Shown: positions 16,034-24,434, counted from the first letter of the stretch. The stretch: 34,614 nt of DNA from PNC22 sp035654175 (GCA_035654175.1 DASRXL010000058.1:1-34614), one strand, 5' to 3'. Notes: generated from the letters alone by a model not told the origin. Made by a program: numbers and translations.

Positions 16034-16525
16034 ATGGGTGCGCGCGTGGAGAGGCCGATCGACCGCTTCGATCCCGGGTGGCTGTTTCTGGCCGCCGGGG
16101 TGGTGCTGCTCTTCGCGACCGTCGTGATCCCCGCCCAGGCCGACCTGGCGGAGGCCCGCTGGCAGCGCGACCGGGCCTTGGCCATCGAGGCGCAGCGGAA
16201 GGAGCGGCTGTTCAAGCACGAGCGCTACCTGGCGGCCCTGGAGTCGCGCGAGCCGTCGCTGGTGAGGGCGCTCGCCGCCAGCCAGCTCAACCTCGTCCCT
16301 GCCGATCGCGCGGCGGCCCTGCGCCCGATCGACCCGATGATGGAGGACGCCTCGGTCTTCCCGAGCCTGGAGCCGGCGCCGATCGTGCTGCCCGAGCTCG
16401 AGCTGGTCGATTCGCGCCTGGCGGGGTGGGCTCGTGGCGAGCGCAGCCGGCTCTGGCTGATTGCCGCGGGCTCGATGCTGGTGATGATCGGGCTCCTGCC
16501 GTGGAACCAGCGCGAGGCCGGCTGA
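16034..16525 (+). CDS. small two-TM protein with extracytoplasmic coiled region
   Basis: A 163-residue protein. It has a membrane helix at ~15-36 (GWLFLAAGVVLLFATVVIP), then a charged helical segment (DLAEARWQRDRALAIEAQRKERLFKHERYL) likely to form a coiled coil, a Pro/Leu-rich stretch, and a second helix at ~140-158 (LWLIAAGSMLVMIGLLPW). No family is recognised. It is divergent from the ketosynthase-like gene (107-base gap) and converges on the sulfotransferase cluster. A weak GAG-type ribosome site lies 8-9 nt before the ATG. Confidence 0.7.
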   Translation: MGARVERPIDRFDPGWLFLAAGVVLLFATVVIPAQADLAEARWQRDRALAIEAQRKERLFKHERYLAALESREPSLVRALAASQLNLVPADRAAALRPIDPMMEDASVFPSLEPAPIVLPELELVDSRLAGWARGERSRLWLIAAGSMLVMIGLLPWNQREAG

Positions 16526-16568
16526 CGAGCGGCCGCCTCGGAGGTCGTGGCGGGCCCGGCGACGGACG

Positions 16569-16593
16569 GGGCGCCCCGGGGAGCGCGGCGCCC
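16569..16593. terminator. possible hairpin between convergent genes
   Basis: GGGCGCC (16569-16575) pairs with GGCGCCC (16587-16593) around an 11-base loop, in the 70-base gap between the two-TM gene and the last sulfotransferase gene. No U-tract is seen on either strand. Confidence 0.25.
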
Positions 16594-16595
16594 GG

Positions 16596-18383
16596 TCAGG
16601 CCTTCTGCACGACGAAGGGCCGCTCGATGTTCGTGCCGCCCTCCTTGAGGGTGGCGATGAGCGGCCCGAGGTGCTTCTCGTAGTGGCGCCAGCGCTCCTT
16701 GGAGCTCTGGTAGATCGGCTGGCGGACCTGGTCGGTCGACGCGGTGGTGACGGCGCGCGAGTGCTCGTAGAACCTGAGGCACCGGTCGTCCCAGGGCAGG
16801 CCGACGAACTCGACGATGCGCCTGGCCTGCCTCTCGACGTCGGCGGTCAGGTCCTCGTAGACGACGTCGAGGATGGGGATGGTCGCGTTGTCGCGCCAGT
16901 GCTCCATGAGCTTGCGGTATTCGTTGTAGGCGTGGCCGAGGGTGTCGAGGCGCGGGCGGTAGTTGTGCTCGGGCGAGAGGGGCGTGGCGAAATTCGAGAC
17001 GCAGACGTCGAGCGGGGCGCGGATGCAGTGGATGACGCGGGCCTGCGGGAAGAGCACGCACATGAGGCCGATCATCGTGAAGTTGTGGGGGAGCTTGTCG
17101 ACGACGCGCCTCGCATCGGGCGCGACGGCGCTGAGGTGCTCGAGGTAGCGCGAGGCGTATTCGTCGGCGAGCTCGGGGGTGATCGCGTTGATGCCGGCGG
17201 GCCAGCGCCCCCCCAGGCGGCGCGCGAGCTCCACGCCGAGCTGCGGCAGGATGAGCAATTCGCCAGCGCCGAAGCACTCGGGGTGCGACGAGAGGATCTG
17301 CTCGACGAGAGTCGTGCCGGAGCGCGGCATGCCGACGACGAAGACGGGCTTGTCGGTCGCGATGCGGGCCTTGGGCATGCCGCTGAACGTCCAGGCGTTG
17401 AAGGTGTTCATGAGGTCGTTGGTGACGAACTCGGCGCGCTGGGCGTTGTAGGTGTTGGGGTAGAGCGCGTTGCCGCGGGAGAAGGCCTCCCACGCGCCGT
17501 CGTAGTTCCCCGCCTTCTCCTGGAGGCGCCCCATGGCGAAGTGGAGTCCGAGGGCCGCCTGGGGCACGAGCGGGCCCTGCGCGAGCGCCCTCTCCACCAT
17601 GGCGATGCCGTCCTGCACGCGGTCGCCGCGCTCGCAGAGGATGGCGTAGGAGGTCGCGATATCGGCCTTGGGGCCGAGGCGGTCGAGCGCGCCGGTGACG
17701 AGCCGGAGCGCTTCGTCGTACTTGCCCTGGGACCGGTAGTAGCGCGCCAGGCCGGCGATGGCGCCGGCGTTGTCGGGATCCGCGGCGAGGACCTGCTGGT
17801 GCAGCTGCGCCGCCTCGTCGAAGCGGGTCTGCTGGCGGAGCGCGGAGGCCAGGTTGAGCTTGGCCTCGGCGGATTCGGGGTGCTTGCGGGCGTATTCGCG
17901 CAGCCAGGGCTCGGCCTCGCGCCCGCGCCCAGCGCTGAGCAGACCGGCGCCGATCATGCTCATGATCTCCTCGTTCTGAGGGGCGAGCTCGTACGCGGTG
18001 CGGAAGTGGCGGGCGGCGCGGGCGCCGTGGAACTGGGCGAGGTGGGCGCGCCCGAGCCAGTAGTGCGAGAGCGCGTCGTTGGGCAACGCCGCCGCGACCT
18101 GCTCGAGCAGGGGCGTGGCCTCCTCCGGCTTGCCCGCGAGGACCATGGACATCCCGAGCTCGCCGGCGAGATTGGGATCGCCGGGGCGGGCGCGGACGGC
18201 GAACTTCAGGGCCTCGACCGCCTGCTCGTACCGCCCCACGTCGCGGGCGATGCGTCCGAGCAGGCGGTAGCCGTCGGCGTTGGTGGGATCGGAGCGGAGC
18301 GCGTCCAGGCACGTCTGCTCGGCCTCCTTGAATTGGCCGCGGTTGTAGAGCTCGAGGGCGCCGGCGACGGTGGCTTGCGACAT
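16596..18383 (-). CDS. TPR-sulfotransferase, paralogue 1
   Basis: A 595-residue protein, predicted cytoplasmic. Residues ~1-340 are about nine TPR-like helical pairs (LELYNRGQFKEAEQTCLDAL, SHYWLGRAHLAQFHGARAAR). Residues ~345-580 are a Sulfotransfer_3-type domain that uses PAPS. The 5'-phosphosulfate loop is GMPRSGTT (351-358), VVDKLPHNF follows at ~428, and the 3'-phosphate motif is IHCIRAPLDVCVSNF (451-465). The C-terminal block has RAVTTASTDQVRQPIYQSS. The acceptor is unknown; sugars, lipids or protein tyrosines are all possible. GAGG lies 8 nt before the ATG. It follows paralogue 2 by 34 bases with no -10 box of its own, so it is probably cotranscribed with it. Confidence 0.9.
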   Translation of the reverse strand: MSQATVAGALELYNRGQFKEAEQTCLDALRSDPTNADGYRLLGRIARDVGRYEQAVEALKFAVRARPGDPNLAGELGMSMVLAGKPEEATPLLEQVAAALPNDALSHYWLGRAHLAQFHGARAARHFRTAYELAPQNEEIMSMIGAGLLSAGRGREAEPWLREYARKHPESAEAKLNLASALRQQTRFDEAAQLHQQVLAADPDNAGAIAGLARYYRSQGKYDEALRLVTGALDRLGPKADIATSYAILCERGDRVQDGIAMVERALAQGPLVPQAALGLHFAMGRLQEKAGNYDGAWEAFSRGNALYPNTYNAQRAEFVTNDLMNTFNAWTFSGMPKARIATDKPVFVVGMPRSGTTLVEQILSSHPECFGAGELLILPQLGVELARRLGGRWPAGINAITPELADEYASRYLEHLSAVAPDARRVVDKLPHNFTMIGLMCVLFPQARVIHCIRAPLDVCVSNFATPLSPEHNYRPRLDTLGHAYNEYRKLMEHWRDNATIPILDVVYEDLTADVERQARRIVEFVGLPWDDRCLRFYEHSRAVTTASTDQVRQPIYQSSKERWRHYEKHLGPLIATLKEGGTNIERPFVVQKA

Positions 18384-18417
18384 GGTGCGGCCTCAGCGGG
18401 CGCGGGGCCCGGGTGGT

Positions 18418-20184
18418 TCATGCTTCTATGCCCGCGGCCCGGAGGGCGTCGCGGAGCGGGGCGAGGTGGCGCTCGTAGCGCCGCCAGCGGCCCACGGACG
18501 ATCTGTAGATCGGCCGCCGGACCTGGTCCACGCTGGCCGTGGAGACCAGCCGCGCATTCTCGTAGAACCGGAGGCACCGGTCGTCCCAGGGAAGGCCGAG
18601 GAATTCGAGAATCCGCCTCGCCGCCGGCTCCAGGTCGTCCACGAGCGACTCGTAGGAGACCTCGAGCATGCGCAGGCCGGGCAGGCCCTTCCAGTGCTCC
18701 ATGAGGCGGTGGTGCTCGGCGTAGGCGACCGCCAGGTGATCGAGGCGGGCGGCGTAGCTGTGCACGGCGGAGAATTCGGTCGTGTAGCAGGAGAGGCACG
18801 TGTCCATCGGGTCGCGGACGCACGAGATGATGCGGGCGTCGGGGAGCAGCAGCGCGATGAACCCGAGGATCTCGGCGTTGTGGGGCATCTTGTCCACGAC
18901 GCGCGCCGCGTCCGGGGCGAGGGCGGCGAGCTCGCGGAGGTAGCCCTCCGCCGCCCGGTCGAGGACCGCGCCGGGGGCGCCCGCGAGGGAGGCCGGCGCG
19001 CGGCCGGGGAGCGCGGCGATCACGCCGTTGAAGGCGGCACGGAGGTGGGGGAGCTCGCCGGCCCCGAAGGCCTGCGGGTGCGAGGCGATGATCTGCTCGA
19101 CGAGGGTGGTGCCGGAGCGCGGCATGCCGCAGACGATGACGGGCCGGTCCGAGCGAACGGCGGCGCGGGGCATGGAGCCGAAGGCGTCGCGCGGGAAGGC
19201 GGCGATCATCGCGTCGGTGAAGCGTCGCCGGGCGGCGGGGTCGAAGGTGTGAGGAGCCAGGTCGTTGGCGCGCCGGTAGTTGGCGAAGGCCTCGTCGCAG
19301 CGATCGGAGGCGTCGTCGATGCGGGCGAGGGCGAACCGCAGGGCGGACTCGATGCGTGCCGGGAGGCGATCGGCGCCGAGGGCGCTCTCGACGAGCGGGC
19401 GCGCGGCCGCGCCCTTATTGAGCGCGACGCAGAGCGCGGCGTAGGTCGAGACCAGACCCGGGTCGGGGCGGTCCGCCACGGCGGGCTCGAGCAGCGCAAG
19501 CGCCGCCGCGGCGTCGCCCTTGGCCTGCAGGTGGCGTGCGAGGCCGGTGAGCGCGCCCGGGTTGCCGGGCGAGCGCTCGAGCGCCTGCCGGTACATCGCG
19601 GCGGCCTCGTTGGCACGGTTCTGGAGCTCGAGCGACGAGGCGAGGGCGACCAGGGCGGCGGGGGCGGCGGGGCGGGCCCCGAGATACGCGCGCAGGTGCT
19701 GCTCGGCCTCGCCGGGGCGTCCGGCGGCGATGAGCGCGGCGCCGAGCGCGTAGGAGATCTCCGGGTTGTGCGGATCGAGCGCCCGGGCGCGGGCGAGGCG
19801 CTCCACGCCCTCGGCCGGACGCGCGAGCTGGAGGTACGCCTGGCCGAGCCAGTACTGCGCGACGGCGAGGTTCGGCTGGGCCGCGGCGAGCGGCGCGAGG
19901 ATCGGCAGCGCGTCCGCGGCGCGGCGGGCGACCACGAGGCTGATCGCGAGCTCGGGCTCGATCGCGGGGTGCGCCGGGGCGGCGCTCCGCGCCGCCTGGA
20001 GGATGCGCACGCTCTCCTCGGCGGCGCCGCTCTCGCGCGCGATGCGCGCGAGCAGGAGCGAGGCGCCCGCTTCCGCGGGAGATTCGGCGAGGACCTGGCG
20101 GCAGAGGGCGGCGGCCTCGGCGGCTCGGCGCGCGCCGTAGAGCGACATCGCCTGCCGCAGCCGCGGATCGTTCGCCGTGGGCAT
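18418..20184 (-). CDS. TPR-sulfotransferase, paralogue 2
   Basis: A 588-residue protein. The start at 20184 is set by protein similarity (MPTANDPRLRQAMSLYGARRAAEAA) and by the 14 bases before it, which are identical to those before paralogue 3. The frame is open for another 2 kb upstream, but that part is Arg/Pro-rich shadow. TPR region ~1-340 (YWLGQAYLQLARPAEGVERL). Sulfotransferase domain with GMPRSGTT (353-360), VVDKMPHNAEILGF, ISCVRDPMDTCLSCY and the family tail ARLVSTASVDQVRRPIYRSS. In the VDKxPHNF block the usual Phe is replaced (PHNAEILG). The acceptor is unknown. It is likely transcribed from a TATACT box 6 nt before the ATG. Confidence 0.9.
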   Translation of the reverse strand: MPTANDPRLRQAMSLYGARRAAEAAALCRQVLAESPAEAGASLLLARIARESGAAEESVRILQAARSAAPAHPAIEPELAISLVVARRAADALPILAPLAAAQPNLAVAQYWLGQAYLQLARPAEGVERLARARALDPHNPEISYALGAALIAAGRPGEAEQHLRAYLGARPAAPAALVALASSLELQNRANEAAAMYRQALERSPGNPGALTGLARHLQAKGDAAAALALLEPAVADRPDPGLVSTYAALCVALNKGAAARPLVESALGADRLPARIESALRFALARIDDASDRCDEAFANYRRANDLAPHTFDPAARRRFTDAMIAAFPRDAFGSMPRAAVRSDRPVIVCGMPRSGTTLVEQIIASHPQAFGAGELPHLRAAFNGVIAALPGRAPASLAGAPGAVLDRAAEGYLRELAALAPDAARVVDKMPHNAEILGFIALLLPDARIISCVRDPMDTCLSCYTTEFSAVHSYAARLDHLAVAYAEHHRLMEHWKGLPGLRMLEVSYESLVDDLEPAARRILEFLGLPWDDRCLRFYENARLVSTASVDQVRRPIYRSSVGRWRRYERHLAPLRDALRAAGIEA

Positions 20185-20190
20185 GGGGCG

Positions 20191-20196
20191 AGTATA
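20191..20196 (-). promoter_or_regulatory. leaderless-type -10 (TATACT) before sulfotransferase 2
   Basis: On the minus strand TATACT is followed by 6 bases and the ATG at 20184, placing a typical start site on the A of the ATG. The 14 bases CCTATACTCGCCCC just before the ATG are identical to those before sulfotransferase 3. No Shine-Dalgarno sequence or -35 box is seen. Confidence 0.6.
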
Positions 20197-20243
20197 GGTC
20201 GAGGGCCCTGCGCGACCCGCGCGGACGGCGGCGCGCGCGGGCG

Positions 20244-22037
20244 TCAGGCCGGATCGGGCGCGGGCTCGTCGATCGGCACGCCGCCGTCGCGCAGGGCGGC
20301 GATGAGCGGCTGGAGCTGGCGCTCGTGACGCCTCCATCGCCCCACCGACGACGTATAGATCGGCTTGCGGACCTGGTCGTAGCTGGCCGTGGTGACGGCG
20401 CGCCGGGCCTCGTAGAAGCGGAGGCAGGCGTCGTCCCACGGCAGGCCGGCGAAATCGACGATGCGGCGCGCGAGCGTGTCGATGTCGGCGACGACGTCCT
20501 CGTACACCACGTCGAGCATGGGGATGTCGAGCGCGGCGCGCCAGTGGCGCATCAGGCGGTGGTACTCGGCGTAGGCGTGCCCGAGATGCGCGAGGTCGGT
20601 CGAGTAGGGGTGCGCCATGCTGAGCTGCACCGTGTAGCAGGAGACGCAGGTGTCCACGGGGTTGCGCATGCAGTGGACGACGCGGGCGTTGGGGAAGAGC
20701 AGGTTGATGAGCCCGAGCTGCTCGAAGTTGTGGGGCATCTTGTCGGTGGCGCGGGGGGCGTGCGCGTCGAGCGAGGCGAGGTGGTCGAGGTAGCGCTGCG
20801 CGGCGGTGTCCACATCGGCCTGGGTGAGGCGCGAGAGCCCGGTGACCACGCCGCGCCCGAGGCGGCCGACGAGCTCGCGCCAGATGCGGCGCATCTCCTG
20901 CAGCTCGCCCGCGGGGTGGACGTCGGGGTGCGCGCCCAGGATCTGCTCGACGAGCGTGGTGCCCGAGCGCGGCATCCCGAGGATGAAGATCGGTCGGCGG
21001 GAGTCGGTCATCGCCCGCGGCATCGACTTGATCGCGGGCGCGGAGAACGTCTGGATGATGTGGTCGGTGTAGAGCCGCTTCTGGGCGGGGTCGTAGAGCT
21101 TGGGGTAGAGGTCGTTGGCGGCGCGGTATGCCTCGAAGGCCCCGTCGGGATCGCCCTCGGCGTCGAGCAGGCGGGCGACGGCGAAGTGCAGGCCGGCGCG
21201 GTCCTGCGCGGTGGTGCGCGCGTCGGCGATCGAGGCCCTGGCTGCGGCGATGCAGGCGCGGCGCTCCTCGGGCGTGGAGCAGAGGCTCGCGTAGGTCGAG
21301 ATGACGACGGCCGGGACGCGCTCGGCGCCGAGCGCTCGCCCGAGCAGGGCGCGGGCCTCGGGCTTCTTTCCCTCGCTCTGGAGCACGCGGGCGAGGCCGG
21401 CGAGGGCCGAGCCATTGTCGGGCGCGAGCCCGAGCACGCGCCGGAAGACCTCCCCGGCCTCGGGGAGGCGGTTCTCGTGCTCGAGCGCGGCGCCAAGTGT
21501 GTCGAGCCCCTCGATGTGGTGCGGCTGCACGGTGAGCAGGTCGCGCAGGACCGCTTCTGCGGCGGGCGCGCGGCCGCAGGAGAGGTATGCGCGCGCGAGC
21601 GGCTGGAGCACATTGCTGTCGGTGGGCTGGAGCTGGCGGACTCGCTCGAAGCAGCGGGCGGCCTCGGTCCCCTCGAAGTTGCGCAGGTGCGCCTGGCCGA
21701 GCCAGTAGTGGCCGAAGGGCTGGTTGGGCTGCTTGGCAACCAGCTCGCGCAGCACCGGGACGGCCTTGTCGAAATGCCCCGCGAGCACGTGGGTCGCCGC
21801 GAGCTCGGCCCGGATCGCGGGGTTCTGCGGCAGCTGCGCATGGAGCGATTCGAGGGCGGCGACGGCCTGCGGCAGGCGGCCGGTCTGGCGGTCGATCAGC
21901 GCCGAGGCGAAGCGGGCCTGGGGGTTCTCCGGCTGCTCGCGAAGCAGCTGCGCGACGAGGCGCGAGGCGTCGGGCAGCCGCCCCTGCTGGAGCATCGCGA
22001 ACGTCTGCTGGATGCGCGGGTCGACCTGCGGCTGCAT
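20244..22037 (-). CDS. TPR-sulfotransferase, paralogue 3
   Basis: A 597-residue protein starting MQPQVDPRIQQTFAMLQQGR. TPR-like pairs run to ~340 (YWLGQAHLRNFEGTEAARCF, GLARVLQSEGKKPEARALLG). The sulfotransferase domain has GMPRSGTT (354-361), ATDKMPHNFEQLGLINLLFP, VVHCMRNPVDTCVSCYTVQL and the tail RAVTTASYDQVRKPIYTSS. It is a predicted PAPS-dependent sulfotransferase with unknown acceptor. It is most similar in the catalytic region to paralogues 2 and 4 (DTCLSC/DTCVSC). It ends 59 bases before paralogue 2 and lies 51 bases after paralogue 4. A TATACT box lies 6 nt before the ATG. Confidence 0.9.
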   Translation of the reverse strand: MQPQVDPRIQQTFAMLQQGRLPDASRLVAQLLREQPENPQARFASALIDRQTGRLPQAVAALESLHAQLPQNPAIRAELAATHVLAGHFDKAVPVLRELVAKQPNQPFGHYWLGQAHLRNFEGTEAARCFERVRQLQPTDSNVLQPLARAYLSCGRAPAAEAVLRDLLTVQPHHIEGLDTLGAALEHENRLPEAGEVFRRVLGLAPDNGSALAGLARVLQSEGKKPEARALLGRALGAERVPAVVISTYASLCSTPEERRACIAAARASIADARTTAQDRAGLHFAVARLLDAEGDPDGAFEAYRAANDLYPKLYDPAQKRLYTDHIIQTFSAPAIKSMPRAMTDSRRPIFILGMPRSGTTLVEQILGAHPDVHPAGELQEMRRIWRELVGRLGRGVVTGLSRLTQADVDTAAQRYLDHLASLDAHAPRATDKMPHNFEQLGLINLLFPNARVVHCMRNPVDTCVSCYTVQLSMAHPYSTDLAHLGHAYAEYHRLMRHWRAALDIPMLDVVYEDVVADIDTLARRIVDFAGLPWDDACLRFYEARRAVTTASYDQVRKPIYTSSVGRWRRHERQLQPLIAALRDGGVPIDEPAPDPA

Positions 22038-22043
22038 GGGGCG

Positions 22044-22049
22044 AGTATA
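22044..22049 (-). promoter_or_regulatory. leaderless-type -10 (TATACT) before sulfotransferase 3
   Basis: On the minus strand TATACT is followed by 6 bases and the ATG at 22037. The 14 bases before the ATG match those before sulfotransferase 2 exactly, while the sequence further upstream differs, as expected of a shared promoter core. Confidence 0.6.
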
Positions 22050-22088
22050 GGGAGAGAGCGCGCCGACGCCCGGCCGGCTGCGGATCGC

Positions 22089-23846
22089 TCATTCGGGCGC
22101 GACGCCCTCGCGCGTCAGCGAATCGATCAGCGGCCGGAGGCGCTCGCCGTATCGCGCGGCCCGCGCGACCGAAGACGTGTATATCGGCCGGCGCACCTGC
22201 TCGACGCTGGCGGTGGCGACGGCGCGCCCGGAGGCCCACGGCGTGAGGCAGGCGTCGTCCCACGCAAGCCCGGTGAACTCGATGATGCGCCGGGCCTGGG
22301 TCTCGAAGTCGGCGACGACGTCCTCGTATCGCACGTCGAGGATGGGGAGGTCGAGCGCGGCGCGCCAGCGGCGCATGAGCTTCTCATAGTGCCCGTAGGC
22401 GACGCCGAGGTTCTCGGGGCTGGTCGCGTAGTCGTGCGCGGGCGAGAGCTGCGTCGTGAAGCAGGAGAGGCAGGTGTCGAGCGGGCTGCGGACGCAGTGG
22501 ATCACGCGGGCGCCGGGGAGCATGCGCTCGGCCATGCCGAGCAGCTCGAAGTTGTGGGGCATCTTGTCGGTGAGGCGCACGGCCTGCGGATCGAAGCGCC
22601 GAAGGTGCTGTACGTACTCGTCGGCCGCGAGGGTGAGCTGCTCGCGCCCGGCCATGGCGAGCACGCCGGGGTATGGGCCGCCCATGCTCTGGGCGAGGTC
22701 GTGCACGACGGAGGCGAGCGTGGGCAGCTCGCCGCAGCCGTGGGCGAGGGGGTGTGAGGCGATGACCTGCTCGACGAGCGTGGTGCCCGAGCGGGGCATG
22801 CCGACGATGAGGATGCAGGGCGAGGCGTCGACCTCCGCCCTGGCGTCGCGGGCCCGGAGCGCCGGGTGCACCTCGTCCGTCCAGGCGCGGTAGCGAGCCT
22901 CCAGGCGTTCGCGGCTGAAGGTGAGAGGAAAGAGGCTGTTGGCGCGGGTGAAGGCGGTGAAGGCGGCATCGACATCGCCCATCGCTTCGTGCGCTTCGCC
23001 GAGAGCGAAGAAGATGGCGATCTCCACGCCTGGCGGGTGGCCGCCCGCGTCGAGGGTGCGCTGGAGCAGCGCGATCGCTTCGGCCGGGCGGCGCTCCGCC
23101 AGCAGGACACGGGCGAGGGCGAGGGCGGTATGCGGCGAGGGACGGGCGGCGTGGGCTTCGCGCGCGAGGGCGCCGGCTTCGTCGGAGCGGTGCAGGGCGT
23201 GGAGGCAGCGCACAAGGCCGGCGATCGCGAGGCCGCCGGGGTCGTCGGCGAGGGCGCGGCGGAAGGCGGCGGCCGCGGCGTCGAGCGAGCCGAGCTGTTC
23301 GAGCGCTTGCCCGAGCGCGATCTGCGCGCCGCGCCAATCGGGCCGGGCGGCGATGAGCGGCTCGAGCACGGCCTTGGCCTCCAGGGCGCGGCCGCCGGAG
23401 AGAAGGGCGTTGGCGAGCAGGAGCTGGTGGTCGGGATTGCCGGGCTCGAGCCTCGCGGCCTCGCGGAGATGAGCGACGGCGGGGCCATGGCGGAGCGATC
23501 GCATGTACGCGCGGCCGAGCCACTGCCGCCACTCGGCCCGCTGGGGCATGGCCTCCGCGGCCCGCTGGAGCAGCGGGATCGCCTGCTGCTGCCGCCCGGC
23601 GCGAACGAGGCTCGCGCCGAGCTCACCGGCGAGCTGGAGGTCGGTCGGGCGCGACTGGGAGAGCTGCTGGAAGATGCGGACGGATTGTTCGGCTTTGCCG
23701 ACCTCCCGGGTGATTCGGCCGAGCAGCTTGAGCAATTGAATGTCGGCGGGGGTGATATTGAGGGCCTGTCGGCAACGCTGCTCGGCCTCCGCGAGGCGGC
23801 CGGCTTGCAGAAGACTGAAGATCTGCTCGACTTGGACCCGGGACAT
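22089..23846 (-). CDS. TPR-sulfotransferase, paralogue 4 (first of the cluster)
   Basis: A 585-residue protein starting MSRVQVEQIFSLLQAGRLAEAEQRC. TPR region to ~335. The sulfotransferase domain has GMPRSGTT (349-356), LTDKMPHNFELLGMAERMLP, VIHCVRSPLDTCLSCFTTQL and the tail RAVATASVEQVRRPIYTSS. In this copy the segment before the tail is TPWASGRAV, where the other three have RFYExxRxV. The acceptor is unknown. It is the most upstream of four head-to-tail genes and is divergent from the zinc-ribbon membrane gene across only 41 bases. A TACACT box lies 8 nt before the ATG. Confidence 0.9.
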   Translation of the reverse strand: MSRVQVEQIFSLLQAGRLAEAEQRCRQALNITPADIQLLKLLGRITREVGKAEQSVRIFQQLSQSRPTDLQLAGELGASLVRAGRQQQAIPLLQRAAEAMPQRAEWRQWLGRAYMRSLRHGPAVAHLREAARLEPGNPDHQLLLANALLSGGRALEAKAVLEPLIAARPDWRGAQIALGQALEQLGSLDAAAAAFRRALADDPGGLAIAGLVRCLHALHRSDEAGALAREAHAARPSPHTALALARVLLAERRPAEAIALLQRTLDAGGHPPGVEIAIFFALGEAHEAMGDVDAAFTAFTRANSLFPLTFSRERLEARYRAWTDEVHPALRARDARAEVDASPCILIVGMPRSGTTLVEQVIASHPLAHGCGELPTLASVVHDLAQSMGGPYPGVLAMAGREQLTLAADEYVQHLRRFDPQAVRLTDKMPHNFELLGMAERMLPGARVIHCVRSPLDTCLSCFTTQLSPAHDYATSPENLGVAYGHYEKLMRRWRAALDLPILDVRYEDVVADFETQARRIIEFTGLAWDDACLTPWASGRAVATASVEQVRRPIYTSSVARAARYGERLRPLIDSLTREGVAPE

Positions 23847-23854
23847 GGAGCCCG

Positions 23855-23860
23855 AGTGTA
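23855..23860 (-). promoter_or_regulatory. -10-like TACACT before sulfotransferase 4
   Basis: On the minus strand TACACT is followed by 8 bases and the ATG at 23846, with no Shine-Dalgarno sequence. It is back to back with the plus-strand TAGACT at 23874-23879. Confidence 0.5.
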
Positions 23861-23873
23861 GGGGCAGGGTCGG

Positions 23874-23879
23874 TAGACT
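23874..23879 (+). promoter_or_regulatory. -10-like TAGACT before the zinc-ribbon membrane gene
   Basis: TAGACT is followed by 8 bases and the ATG at 23888, with no Shine-Dalgarno sequence. Only 13 bases separate it from the opposing TACACT box. Confidence 0.5.
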
Positions 23880-23887
23880 CGGCCGGC

Positions 23888-24346
23888 ATGGAGGATCAAG
23901 GGACGACTCGGTTGCTGCGTGAATTCCTGGAGCACGTGGATGAGCCATGCCCCCGGTGCGGATACTCGCTCCGCGGGCTGCAGGAGCCGGAGTGCCCGGA
24001 ATGTGGCGAATCGCTGTGTCTGCGCGTGAGTCTCGCGGAGCCGCGGATGAGTGCGTTCATCGCGGGGCTGCTGGGGCTTTCGTTCGGCGCTGGATGGTTC
24101 GTCGTATCGGCCGTGGTAGGCCCGCTGTTCTGGTCCGGGTATTCAGATGACTGGCCCGAGATCCTGCGGCGAGACCTGCCGTTCGTCGCGGGCGCATGCG
24201 CGTGCGGCGCTCCCCTGGCGGTATGGATCGCTCAGCGCCATCGATTGCGGAGCCTCCCTTGCGGGGCGCTCACGTGCGTAGCGATCGGTTGCTGGATGTG
24301 GTCTGGGCTGTGCGTGGCGGGGGCTGAGTTCCTCCTGCTGCTCTAG
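23888..24346 (+). CDS. zinc-ribbon membrane protein
   Basis: A 152-residue protein. Residues 21-39 form a rubredoxin-type zinc ribbon (CPRCGYSLRGLQEPECPECG, four Cys), the CPxCGYxLxG style common in planctomycete membrane proteins. It is followed by about three membrane helices (FIAGLLGLSFGAGWFVVSAVVG, FVAGACACGAPLAVWIA, TCVAIGCWMWSGLCVAGAEFLLLL). No enzymatic domain is seen. The function is unknown. The ribbon is predicted to be cytoplasmic and may mediate protein contacts. Confidence 0.75.
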   Translation: MEDQGTTRLLREFLEHVDEPCPRCGYSLRGLQEPECPECGESLCLRVSLAEPRMSAFIAGLLGLSFGAGWFVVSAVVGPLFWSGYSDDWPEILRRDLPFVAGACACGAPLAVWIAQRHRLRSLPCGALTCVAIGCWMWSGLCVAGAEFLLLL

Positions 24347-24434
24347 GACAGGAACGCGCAGCGGCGGGCGTGCGTAGGCTCCTGTACGGGGAGAGGGTGG
24401 GGCGGCGTCGGCCCGATCGCCGATAGGAGCGTTC

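Noticed and set aside
20185..22263. Extension of the sulfotransferase 2 frame by about 690 residues upstream
   Set aside because: It is an out-of-frame shadow of sulfotransferase 3, rich in Arg and Pro, and absent from the paralogues; high GC simply removes stop codons.
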